A stretch of DNA of 25,118 nucleotides from a virus: positions 1 through 25,118 of the IMG/VR virus record IMGVR_UViG_3300047372_000545; one strand, written 5' to 3'. Positions 17,301 through 23,603 of the stretch are shown one piece after another. Made by a program: the position numbers and the translations under genes. Every line of letters starts with the position of its first letter. Position 1 is the stretch's first letter. The notes under the pieces are model-generated. The model was not told where the DNA came from. It did not search any database and worked only from the letters and a program-made list of their open reading frames with translations.

Positions 17301-18946
17301 AATTTACTAAACTTTTCCGGAGTACTGTTTCTCCAAGACCTTCGTATTTCTTCTATTTTTCTATCAATATTTGACAATTTAGTTAACTTAAATATAAACA
17401 CATCAAGTCTTTTTCGTGCAGATGAATATCTTACAAAATTATTAAAATCGGAATAATCTATTGTCAAATAATAATCTTCTGTTTGATTATTAAAATAGTT
17501 TGAAATTTCCTCTGTAATTCGTTGTGGTGTACCAAACACCTCTTCTCTCATTTCAAGTTCAATATTTTTTATTTTTTCTAAAATACCAGGATCACTTGAG
17601 TCTAAATTTAAAAGACTATTTCTTTTTATTTCTGTTTCGGTGTGCTTGAGTTGCTCTGAGGTGTATGTTTGTGTTCCTTGACCCGCGAGACCACTTAAGT
17701 CAGGGTTTCTTAGTTTAAATAGTCTTGGTTTACTCTTCCTATATAACAAAACTCGTTGAATTATATCATCGGAATATATTGAATTATTTAGATGAAACCC
17801 CGCACCAACTTTTATATCAGTTGGAAGTGGGTTTGTTAATTTAAAAATCAAAGGTATGTGCTTGCGTTCGTGGTTTATATTTTCGTTACCACGTGCAGTA
17901 GTAAGAACCGCAACTTCGTGTTTATCAAACACCATTATACTTGACAGATATGAATTAAATTTTTCTTTATATATTCCGGCCGGAATTTCAGAATTATACA
18001 TTTCAAGTAGAGTATCTTTGTATAAATTTTTATACTTTGTATACTCTACTCCAGACGAGTTAGCAAATCTTGTTGATTTTTCTAGGACATATTCAACACA
18101 CCGTTCAAACTCTTTAAAAAACTCGTCTTCTGTAAAAACACTCGTATACTTAAACAAAAAAATGTTATTATACAACAAGCTAATTTCATCATGTAGTGTC
18201 TGGCATTCAAATGAAAAGTCATCAATTGAATTAAAATTAAAAAAATCTACAAGTTGATATACCTTATCATGGAATCCCTCTATAATGTACCCACTGTTGA
18301 TTATTTCATTTATGTGAGTTTTTAAATTTATTGATTTTATAAAAGAATGTATTTCATGAAATACATGAGAAATCGGTATTTTTTTATTGAAATAATTTAA
18401 ATACTCGTTGTTAAGAGCAAGTTCTGCTGGACGGATACTGGTCTTGAGTGAACTTGGTATTACCTTTATTTCAGTTCTACTCGGAGATATATCCTGTACT
18501 ATAAGTTTGGACAACGATTCATGTGTCCCTATTTCTTCACATTTTAATGATATTCCAATTAAAAAAGAACCACTGGTTTCACCTAACTCTTTGAGCTCGT
18601 GAGTGGGTGACAACACTACGTGATTTTCTTTTGTTACTTCAAACTTACGATTAAATACTGAGATTGTTCCTGTTCTTCGTGTATTGGAATAGTCTACGAA
18701 GTCAAATGTCAACCTATCAAACATTTCACTGGATTTCACGTATTTTTCTTTTATTACATTAGTTTCATTGTCATATATACTAAAAACGACCACATCCTTT
18801 GGGTTTCTACCAAACCCCAGTTTTGTTTGGTTGGTTGATTCATTTACAACAATACGATAGATATCAGGATCAACCATAGACACCCTCGGATAGTCAAACC
18901 CCTCTCCCGATGCAGGTTCTTTTACAAATTTAATATATTTGCTCAT
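11339..18946 (-). CDS. Giant baseplate/tail-fibre protein with LamG-like domains
   Basis: A 2535-residue structural protein. Residues 148-163 contain DISPSRTEIKVIP, a motif I associate with large tail proteins of marine T4-like phages. A cysteine cluster CKCGEC is near 685. Residues 854-896 (ILKTIGTEKSIRAMFRCYG, LRIREFGG) resemble tail protein I of contractile-tailed phages. About 905-1125 is a concanavalin/LamG-like domain ending in KLNRLRLYSTPIDEHRFENH. About 1245-1345 holds a baseplate-type segment (LGVYFSPSDIINHEI, then IPARTILMSGLLVEPTLLER). About 2218-2430 is a second LamG-like jellyroll (LTECTLSFWIRPIG, SWTHVTFIFY, MIDDIRMYSESL). Its position after gp6 suggests it connects the baseplate wedge to receptor-binding elements, in the place where T4 has gp7-gp10; that equivalence is inference. 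No clear Shine-Dalgarno precedes the ATG. Confidence 0.8.
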   Translation of the reverse strand: MSKYIKFVKEPASGEGFDYPRVSMVDPDIYRIVVNESTNQTKLGFGRNPKDVVVFSIYDNETNVIKEKYVKSSEMFDRLTFDFVDYSNTRRTGTISVFNRKFEVTKENHVVLSPTHELKELGETSGSFLIGISLKCEEIGTHESLSKLIVQDISPSRTEIKVIPSSLKTSIRPAELALNNEYLNYFNKKIPISHVFHEIHSFIKSINLKTHINEIINSGYIIEGFHDKVYQLVDFFNFNSIDDFSFECQTLHDEISLLYNNIFLFKYTSVFTEDEFFKEFERCVEYVLEKSTRFANSSGVEYTKYKNLYKDTLLEMYNSEIPAGIYKEKFNSYLSSIMVFDKHEVAVLTTARGNENINHERKHIPLIFKLTNPLPTDIKVGAGFHLNNSIYSDDIIQRVLLYRKSKPRLFKLRNPDLSGLAGQGTQTYTSEQLKHTETEIKRNSLLNLDSSDPGILEKIKNIELEMREEVFGTPQRITEEISNYFNNQTEDYYLTIDYSDFNNFVRYSSARKRLDVFIFKLTKLSNIDRKIEEIRRSWRNSTPEKFSKLSYDSQMAKLSDEKLEILNNLDGYERFLYFEDITELSESAKLIKERVDELKDNIKTSGDDDGAYADEIRSLENQLIYNYVSWPRADFNCDAVDDWEDTVYDYTEGQAVLYDDSVWLVSASANPKPEDIPGQSDMWEFFCKCGECVGKKIPLNHKKYQFLSSRIYYRPMPIPATMEEFSRSSGYTWYAEKAKSADVYDKYNDNSFLNNTPEFIVRDDQNEDYFDFLAFVGHQFDLIHLYVEGIGNIKKPFNNPNKGIPNELVSHMLDYFGGSFEGYDEGGLDGIIRQVRNETQLDYIKRFKEKKHIIWRRILNNLPYILKTIGTEKSIRAMFRCYGVPDYLLRIREFGGIEYNTETNDKVLYTFDHFDYHLVFSKNNQYLTIDWNQGLLGSNAIEFKFSLDDNKCDLFENVVILSGMDDVYSSETGATKTSVDWSFGFHANEVLNESASNVGWGRFYFEINEGESIRREYIKDNGGKEEIYPYEDNEYDVLIQISESDRWSDMGVQIYIKRYIDGEIAYTGQSTISLKKENIEKFLHPSYVVIGNIYASNFYGKLNRLRLYSTPIDEHRFENHIKFNQSYDVSDPFSLEDALMFKANFDFPYDLTGTDTEEYGVIQNSSLRQDVSKFARAYNFDQTNYPYNFNGQNQRQTAQLPSYGAQVFNNNKIRIETQELQTQLSVSKRSTRKSGDLFTIDTNKLGVYFSPSDIINHEILRFFGEFELGDYIGDPRELYNKSYEGFTQVQNLFFKHNFGKVDFSNYLSMLESYLDPSLFKNIEKLIPARTILMSGLLVEPTLLERSKLQRKPIQNEILMYDDIHIKSGLKNKKIVSHGNKRGYYDITDADVSGFPTTLKIKSNRSQTYPTEFGYNQVLNIPNDIMYGVSSYRGISSKYKIETSEKTHKRYTKNTSVSKKYEAVSISGRILKNSEFNCEVYGNTNKVGFEFYVHEDATLNGELIYGNIINKSEYVNGYAILNFNFTGHILSGKVYGIVSFVIQNGFIKNLIVEGRIGGYKFFDCDIKSSSSRFSGNIKHLIDTSILKGTSLKETPRQRKTKLIEVSKSFESSEINSIKIPDKVQHEIELNFHKNIDIKLKNETSKYINARGTYFCRLNMHNSVILTPPPICTFDMSWSRKIKSSQTTNKILNISQSSYDYMHELISSYETDFKNFKSDFELPTLNVKDTTQIFKNVKESSSDECESRNGRYDIIELASIQEGNENTMLETHVGGVKLRKKYIIPTNFTQHLRPSGERFSDDLKLYVNFDNGIFNATIMSGSESIKSIKSEDVPIIGSKTENYFSYSTNTLNVKVNKHSNLQLNDAVFVTNMEWSENLSAFVDFNNQYYRVVDIQNDVTDENKLIKMSPPDHLNKTRSKNSKYIKGGVLYKLPTSIEYTHETDKSVYSLDVSLNYHRDQTEINSPKHPLGGIRPGDRVNVTFREGAFLWITRGIRVIEDAEVLSVSSVSDKTSSLFGEEIIRLEVPEETFGESYVDIIPGADYVYGFEVVVPATSTSNYYVDFKKKFDTQLGPNPSPLSTRKLSTQIDINNKSIVESTFSYYNLADIGNANRKMLNGVLHTHYKFTKSDRGHTDKSMSNLHCRKSVSNLNNTISVDGSPDMTPPIVRTRKAGLRGGMGDTFWYLEDKTYASPLPCGYDGINGDVTPPTESTDTLDLNKKSLELHIDFENIIESDNIVKDNSEKERNGTLHNTQIKTGGFSRNYKKILFLDNNVANSIENTNSYVKFDKNIDEFKLTECTLSFWIRPIGMSADNAGIVVNNSTDNNKRHGVVINPNGNKLSLGYAWTNSNDSHLVDLDVKIPEDSWTHVTFIFYRLGLVSVFVDGVYTNKYDLGVEHDEITFDELEIGRFSGMIDDIRMYSESLTYGDVELGHVAGEYIRGLYESTRVTNSSASVDTDRCGGMPFLDFYDFEYYQERYARDAINWYDEYKHLKDDQTLSPDVRRRMKFEIIGGPNAGDLKYGTTEYMGNLCGIVKEAT

Positions 18947-18963
18947 GTGATTAAGATACCGTT

Positions 18964-19551
18964 CTAATTAGATATAAAAGGAAATTTATCGTTTTTACGT
19001 TCTTGGTTCTCTGTGAGTGGTAAGAACGGAAATTCATCATTAAAGTCCGAAGGTACTTTTCCCTCCCCAAGTGATATTCTCTGTGATATGATTAAATCAC
19101 GGGCAGCTGCAAAGTTTTCTGATGATTTTTCTTGAAACTGCACACCTCGTTCAATTTCTGTGTCCAGTATCTCTGACATCTCTCCAAGTTGAGTTTGTAA
19201 AATGTTCTCTTGATCAAGTTGACTTTTTATTTCTTCGTCAATTTCATTGGTAAAATCGGCTATCATATTGCCTTCCTCCTCTGATTCTACATCTGCAACT
19301 TCACCGAACTCTGAAATTTTTGTATCCATAAATAATTCAACTTGTGTGTCATTAAGTGCTTTTTTATTAGCAGGAACTTTCATCACATATTTATCTACAC
19401 TTTTTATACGGCCGTCTTCTATATTTGAATTCAAAATTAAGTTTCCAAAGTCATCGATATTCGGTGATTGTGTTTGTTTTTTCAAAAACGCATCATATGA
19501 TTCCTGATCGAAGTCATATTTTTCTAAAAATTCAGGTAATTTTTGCTTCAT
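18964..19551 (-). CDS. Small acidic phage protein of unknown function
   Basis: A 195-residue, strongly acidic protein that I cannot assign. Residues 85-145 are predominantly helix-forming and Glu/Asp/Gln-rich (FTNEIDEEIKSQLDQENI, then LGEMSEILDTEIERG), and could form a coiled coil. There is no signal, membrane segment or enzymatic motif. The ATG overlaps the previous stop as ATGA and has AAGG just upstream, so it is translationally coupled to the DNRLRE-like gene. It precedes the 2535-residue gene by 17 bases. A baseplate adaptor or assembly factor would fit the context, but that is only positional. Confidence 0.7.
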   Translation of the reverse strand: MKQKLPEFLEKYDFDQESYDAFLKKQTQSPNIDDFGNLILNSNIEDGRIKSVDKYVMKVPANKKALNDTQVELFMDTKISEFGEVADVESEEEGNMIADFTNEIDEEIKSQLDQENILQTQLGEMSEILDTEIERGVQFQEKSSENFAAARDLIISQRISLGEGKVPSDFNDEFPFLPLTENQERKNDKFPFISN

Positions 19552-20795
19552 CGTTTAACCTTAAATTTGACATTGTCTTCGTGAATTTTAACTTGGTTTG
19601 GTGATTCAACCCTTATTTCAAAATAATAAATTCTGTCAATTGAAAGACACCCAAAATCAAAATCAAAATAGTGACCGTGACCGTTACAACTTATCCTTGT
19701 GTACTTATCATATCCAAGAATTCTTTCCTTTGTATCTGCATCAATTACAGAATAGTACATGGGGTGGTCTACGAAATTACTATCAGTATACCTAGATTTA
19801 TTTGAAAAGCTTTTAACTGGAAACTTATCTCTTACATTAACCTTCATTCTGAGCTGTTCTCTCACAGATATGTCTGTTGTTAATCCAGTGATTGAAATAG
19901 ATATATTGTCATGGTGTATAAATTTTATATTGGGCTTTCTGTTTGATATAGTATATTCAATACTCGGAGACGAGTCACAATTTGCAGAATTTATACTACT
20001 TCCACTTACAGAATTTATACTACTTCCACTTACAGAATTTATACTACTTCCACTTACAGAATTTATACTACTTCCACTTACAGAATTTATAGGTTGATTA
20101 TCATCATAGATACACTTAATAGATTCCACAACATCACACCCACACGGATTAAATACATAGTCATTGGTTGAAATTTTCAAATATGGTTGGTATATAGTGT
20201 TTGTGTCTTTAGAGAAAAAATTAAGTTTTCCCGTGAAAGCTGTTGTTTCGTTGGTAAACTTTATTACAAGTCCGTTGTTATCCATGTGACCGGATAACCA
20301 TAGATCTACATATTCCGTTATATCAAATGCGACATCCGAAGTTCTGGTATCAAACTTATATGCAGGTATTGTGGTTATTCCATATAATTTATCAAGTTCA
20401 TGCCTTGAATAAAAGTCTCCTCCTGTATTATCCCAATCGGTTTTTCCGTCGGATGTTATCCAGGTTGCTCCCGAAGCTTCTATATTATCAAACCTACGAC
20501 CTACTCCCTCACTCCATGTTGTTTTCATAGGAAAAACTTCAAGTTCTAAACTACCCGTTAGTTCAAGTGTTTCGGTTATCTTTAATTGTAAAAAAAAGTC
20601 AGAACCAGTTAGTTGTGTCTGAGACGAGAAATTACCTGTATCAAATTTCATAAGCAGTCTGCTCATGTGGTGGCCTCGTTCTTCTGTAAATGTATTTTCG
20701 AGTTCTAATATTTCATCGTATCCAGTATTTAAGTTTTCAATGCTTTTGTGTCTATAGATTGTTGCATCAGACTCTGTATATAAAAATGTGTTCAC
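19548..20795 (-). CDS. DNRLRE-like beta-rich structural protein with INSVSGSS repeats
   Basis: A 415-residue protein. Residues 1-215 resemble the DNRLRE/TGF-beta-propeptide-like fold used in extracellular structural proteins: ESDATIYR at the start, then RLLMKFDTG, LELEVFPMKTTWSEGVG, VAFDITEYVDLWLSG and LVIKFTNET, with TIYQPYLKIS closing the domain. Residues 234-268 consist of four copies of INSVSGSS plus a partial copy, probably a flexible linker. A separate C-terminal beta-type domain follows. The start is GTG at 20795, overlapping the gp6 stop (GTGA) and preceded 8 bases upstream by a strong GGGAGGG ribosome binding site. Tight coupling to gp6 argues for a baseplate-attached component. The DNRLRE call is by pattern only. 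Confidence 0.7.
   Translation of the reverse strand: MNTFLYTESDATIYRHKSIENLNTGYDEILELENTFTEERGHHMSRLLMKFDTGNFSSQTQLTGSDFFLQLKITETLELTGSLELEVFPMKTTWSEGVGRRFDNIEASGATWITSDGKTDWDNTGGDFYSRHELDKLYGITTIPAYKFDTRTSDVAFDITEYVDLWLSGHMDNNGLVIKFTNETTAFTGKLNFFSKDTNTIYQPYLKISTNDYVFNPCGCDVVESIKCIYDDNQPINSVSGSSINSVSGSSINSVSGSSINSVSGSSINSANCDSSPSIEYTISNRKPNIKFIHHDNISISITGLTTDISVREQLRMKVNVRDKFPVKSFSNKSRYTDSNFVDHPMYYSVIDADTKERILGYDKYTRISCNGHGHYFDFDFGCLSIDRIYYFEIRVESPNQVKIHEDNVKFKVKR
19984..20091 (-). repeat. 24-bp tandem repeat, four full copies and a half
   Basis: Units at 19984-20007, 20008-20031, 20032-20055 and 20056-20079, then 12 bases of a fifth. Three copies are identical and the 19984 copy differs in its first base. 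Each encodes INSVSGSS. The near-perfect identity implies recent expansion, and the unit length preserves the reading frame. Confidence 0.95.
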
Positions 20796-22771
20796 GAAGC
20801 AACCCTCCCGACTACATCACGATCAGGGAACTTTAGTTCAAATATACACGGGTCAACCGATGGGTATATTATCTTATTATATGTGGCAGACTCTATGTTA
20901 TATTCGTTTTCTGAGTAATTTCCATCGTTTATAGTTTTATTATAAATTCTCAAATTCACCACTGACTTAACACCATAGATTTTAGATATTTCAAGTTCAA
21001 GTTCACTTAATTCTATTGACTGACCTATGCTCCAGTTTTCAATATTAAAATACGTTTTGATTCCGTCAAGTACACTATCTAGAACTTCTATATTAGAATA
21101 GTTTTTAAACACAGAAATCTCTACATCAACACCTATGTTTACAATAAACGCATCCGTGATATTAATACCATCTGTAAGTAGTTTATATTGACCAATGTAA
21201 GTTCTCAGGTTTTTATATACCAACTCGTTTGGTGTAACCAAGTTCTTATTGTTATTGTAACTCAAAATATATAAGTTTATAGCAAACGGATTGTTAACTT
21301 CTCCATATACATTTGTTAATCCGTTTGAAGATATACTTTTAGATGCCTCACCTAAATTATTTATAAAATCAAGTTGAGTTTTGCTATCCAAAATTCCATC
21401 AGGAGATACGTATGCCTTTGCAATACTACCGAACTTTACTGGCATAGAATATGCACGGATTACGTAATCTTCACGTGTAACCGCTCTATTTTGGGCAGCG
21501 AAATGGGCAAGTGCATTTCTTCTAATCTCCTCCGATGACTCAGGGCCCTTTCCTCCGAGTGCAGGTTCCGGGTTGTTTACCCGGACACTTCCTTTAATCG
21601 TGTTTAGTATTGTTCGTTCGTTTGGTTCTAAAAACTCAACTTGATCACCCGTTTTTATGCTTGTAATATTCGTAAGTGTGTTGGACGGAACATTTGAATT
21701 TATTCCACCACCCGCATAATATTCAATTGTGAGTGTTCCTGTGGGTGCTTCTCCGTAACTCTTTGTTTTTAAGAAATTGGCAGGATCAATTGCGACCTCG
21801 AATGAGGCAGGTGTGTCAAGTATTCTACCCACATTATTTAAGTTTGGTATAATAATTTCATCATCAATCTTATCTGCCCCCGCACCAAACTCGATGGTGG
21901 TGGTATTATCAGAATTTACTCGGGTGGTAAATCTTTTTGAAGTTCTTAAAAACCGCAACACATATGGAGTAGCTTCTGCATATGTTGAATAAAATGGATT
22001 TTTTTTAAAACTATTTTCTTCTTCGATTAGAACCGTGTCGTTAGCCAGATATGGTACTTGGTAGTATTTATTTCCATTTTCGTCTTTTATGCTTACTATT
22101 TCTAACACATCAGGTTCAACCAAAGTAATTTCGTAAAATTCTTCTTTTGTGCGGATCGTAACCTCTCTTACTTTTTTTGATCCCGCCGACGCCATTACAA
22201 GTTTTTTAAGTAAATAAAATGTAGGTTGTCCTGAATTATCATCTCTACTAAAAACAGAAACCTCCCGTGGGTTCGCAGGAGTGTCTTCGTAAAAGTTTAC
22301 CGCATCAAGTGTTCTAAAAATAGTAGTTGTGGTATCAGATGATTGTACCTCCATTCCGGCCTGTATATTTAATGAATATTTGAAGTCAGGTTCAATTTCA
22401 CCCGTAGACGGATCGGTCACCGATGGAACTAACTGAAACACTTCCAACTCTACAAGTGCGGCCGCAGATGTTTTTGGTGTATATCCTAGATAATTTGCAA
22501 GTGTAACTATGTTTTTCCTCTCTTCTGCGTGTTGCATGAATCCCTCTTTAAACTGATAGTCAATATAATAAGATAAAACATCCCCTACATAACTGGCCAG
22601 TTCAATAAACATCATACCCGTTGAGTTTTCACTAAAGTCTTTATAGCTCTTTGGAAAATAAGATTTTGCGTACTCAACCAAGTTTTTCTTAAATGAGTTA
22701 AAGTCTTTTCCGAGATAGTTGATATCTCTTGATGTAGTTTTTATTTTTTCAGAATTTCCTATGTCACTCAT
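20792..22771 (-). CDS. 6: Baseplate wedge protein gp6-like (J family)
   Basis: A 659-residue homologue of T4 gp6 (660 residues) and the wider baseplate J family. The N-terminus has the conserved NYLGKDFNSFKKNLVEYAK and ELASYVGDVLSYYIDYQF helices. The centre carries the NRAVTREDYVIRAYSMP motif near residue 425-440, typical of J-family proteins. The C-terminal part, with ELSELELEISKIYGVKSV, is the usual wedge-binding end. In T4, gp6 dimers form the inner ring of the baseplate and clamp the wedges; the same role is expected here. It starts 1 base after the gp25 stop, and its own stop overlaps the next gene's GTG start, a layout consistent with stoichiometric expression of wedge parts. Confidence 0.93.
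   Translation of the reverse strand: MSDIGNSEKIKTTSRDINYLGKDFNSFKKNLVEYAKSYFPKSYKDFSENSTGMMFIELASYVGDVLSYYIDYQFKEGFMQHAEERKNIVTLANYLGYTPKTSAAALVELEVFQLVPSVTDPSTGEIEPDFKYSLNIQAGMEVQSSDTTTTIFRTLDAVNFYEDTPANPREVSVFSRDDNSGQPTFYLLKKLVMASAGSKKVREVTIRTKEEFYEITLVEPDVLEIVSIKDENGNKYYQVPYLANDTVLIEEENSFKKNPFYSTYAEATPYVLRFLRTSKRFTTRVNSDNTTTIEFGAGADKIDDEIIIPNLNNVGRILDTPASFEVAIDPANFLKTKSYGEAPTGTLTIEYYAGGGINSNVPSNTLTNITSIKTGDQVEFLEPNERTILNTIKGSVRVNNPEPALGGKGPESSEEIRRNALAHFAAQNRAVTREDYVIRAYSMPVKFGSIAKAYVSPDGILDSKTQLDFINNLGEASKSISSNGLTNVYGEVNNPFAINLYILSYNNNKNLVTPNELVYKNLRTYIGQYKLLTDGINITDAFIVNIGVDVEISVFKNYSNIEVLDSVLDGIKTYFNIENWSIGQSIELSELELEISKIYGVKSVVNLRIYNKTINDGNYSENEYNIESATYNKIIYPSVDPCIFELKFPDRDVVGRVAS
20803..20809 (-). 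promoter_or_regulatory. Strong ribosome binding site for the GTG-started DNRLRE-like gene
   Basis: GGGAGGG in the sense direction, 7-8 bases before the GTG at 20795 and inside the end of the gp6 gene. It is the strongest Shine-Dalgarno sequence I see in the window and supports the non-ATG start. Confidence 0.6.
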
Positions 22772-22772
22772 T

Positions 22773-23159
22773 TTAAAAATCCAAAGTTAATTGTTGAGCA
22801 GAGTCGGGTATGGAGTTTAATCTAAACTTTATATTAACAGTTACTTGATTGGGTTCATTTGTATAGTCTCGCTCTGACACCACAGATATAATGTGTACCT
22901 CGGGCATCCAAGTTTCTACTGCATCTTTTACTGCATCGTCTAATAAATCGTCTGCGTAATCTTCTGTATTTGCCTCAAATATTATTTCACGCAAATCGCT
23001 TCCATATGAAGGCATCATAGGTCGTTCACCCTTTGCGGTCATTAACAACATTTTTAAGTTTGTAAGACCCCGTTGCATATCAGAATATGTTTGATTAAAA
23101 AATCCGGAATCTCCTTTGGTATAAGGTAAAGTAATTCCAACTGGTACTTTATCTAACAT
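22773..23159 (-). CDS. 25: Baseplate wedge protein gp25-like
   Basis: A 128-residue homologue of T4 gp25 (132 residues), the GPW/gp25 family of contractile injection systems. The family core is visible as LKMLLMTAKGERPMMPSYG at 35-53 followed by SDLREIIFE, with a C-terminal strand pair ending in TVNIKFRLNS. In T4, gp25 sits in the baseplate inner ring with gp6 and gp53 and nucleates sheath assembly; the same role is expected. It overlaps the upstream gene by one base (TAATG) with AAGGGA as ribosome binding site, and is 1 base before gp6. The pairing of gp25 directly with gp6 is a common compact layout in non-T4 myoviruses. Confidence 0.93.
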   Translation of the reverse strand: MLDKVPVGITLPYTKGDSGFFNQTYSDMQRGLTNLKMLLMTAKGERPMMPSYGSDLREIIFEANTEDYADDLLDDAVKDAVETWMPEVHIISVVSERDYTNEPNQVTVNIKFRLNSIPDSAQQLTLDF

Positions 23160-23578
23160 TAAACGGTTCCCTTTTTCTTTTTATCAACTAGGTTTAATAC
23201 ATCCGAATAATTTCGTGTAAGTGCAGATGAAACATGATCGGGTAACGAATCAACATCAACCCGTTGACCGTTCATGTCTGTGAACTCGGTTGCAGGTGCA
23301 ACACCTCCACTCACCATACTACCCTCGTGTGGTATTCCACCCACAGTCTCGTTTAAGATTTCATTTATAGCTTTGTTTTTACTGTATTGCTTTTGTGGTT
23401 TGGTTTTTCTAACTTTGTTTATTTTATGTCGTGCGATTTCAACTATGTTGGTATCTTTTGACTCAGCACTCAAATGAGGGACTTTATTACTTAACTCTTC
23501 CAGTATGGATGGTAATGTGGATTTGAGTTCTTCACGAACCGCGACTCTTATAATTTTAACTAATTCTGATTTTTTCAT
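23159..23578 (-). CDS. Small helical phage protein (MKKSELVKIIR type)
   Basis: A 139-residue protein that begins MKKSELVKIIRVAVREELK, a start seen in small conserved proteins of marine T4-like phages. The first 40 residues are amphipathic helix, the middle is basic (KINKVRKTKPQKQYSKNK), and the C-terminal half is polar with GGIPHEGSMVSGGVAPATEF. I chose the ATG at 23578 over the in-frame GTG at 23629: the upstream 17 residues look unlike a conserved N-terminus, and the GTG has no ribosome binding site and overlaps the preceding gene. The ribosome binding site at 23578 is itself weak. Its place between hub and gp25 suggests a baseplate or assembly role; function unknown. Confidence 0.7.
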   Translation of the reverse strand: MKKSELVKIIRVAVREELKSTLPSILEELSNKVPHLSAESKDTNIVEIARHKINKVRKTKPQKQYSKNKAINEILNETVGGIPHEGSMVSGGVAPATEFTDMNGQRVDVDSLPDHVSSALTRNYSDVLNLVDKKKKGTV

Positions 23579-23603
23579 AACTTTTATAGATATACATATA
23601 TAC

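Noticed and set aside
19984-20091. CRISPR-like array.
   Set aside because: The units are directly adjacent with no spacers and are in frame with the coding sequence, so it is a protein-level tandem repeat.
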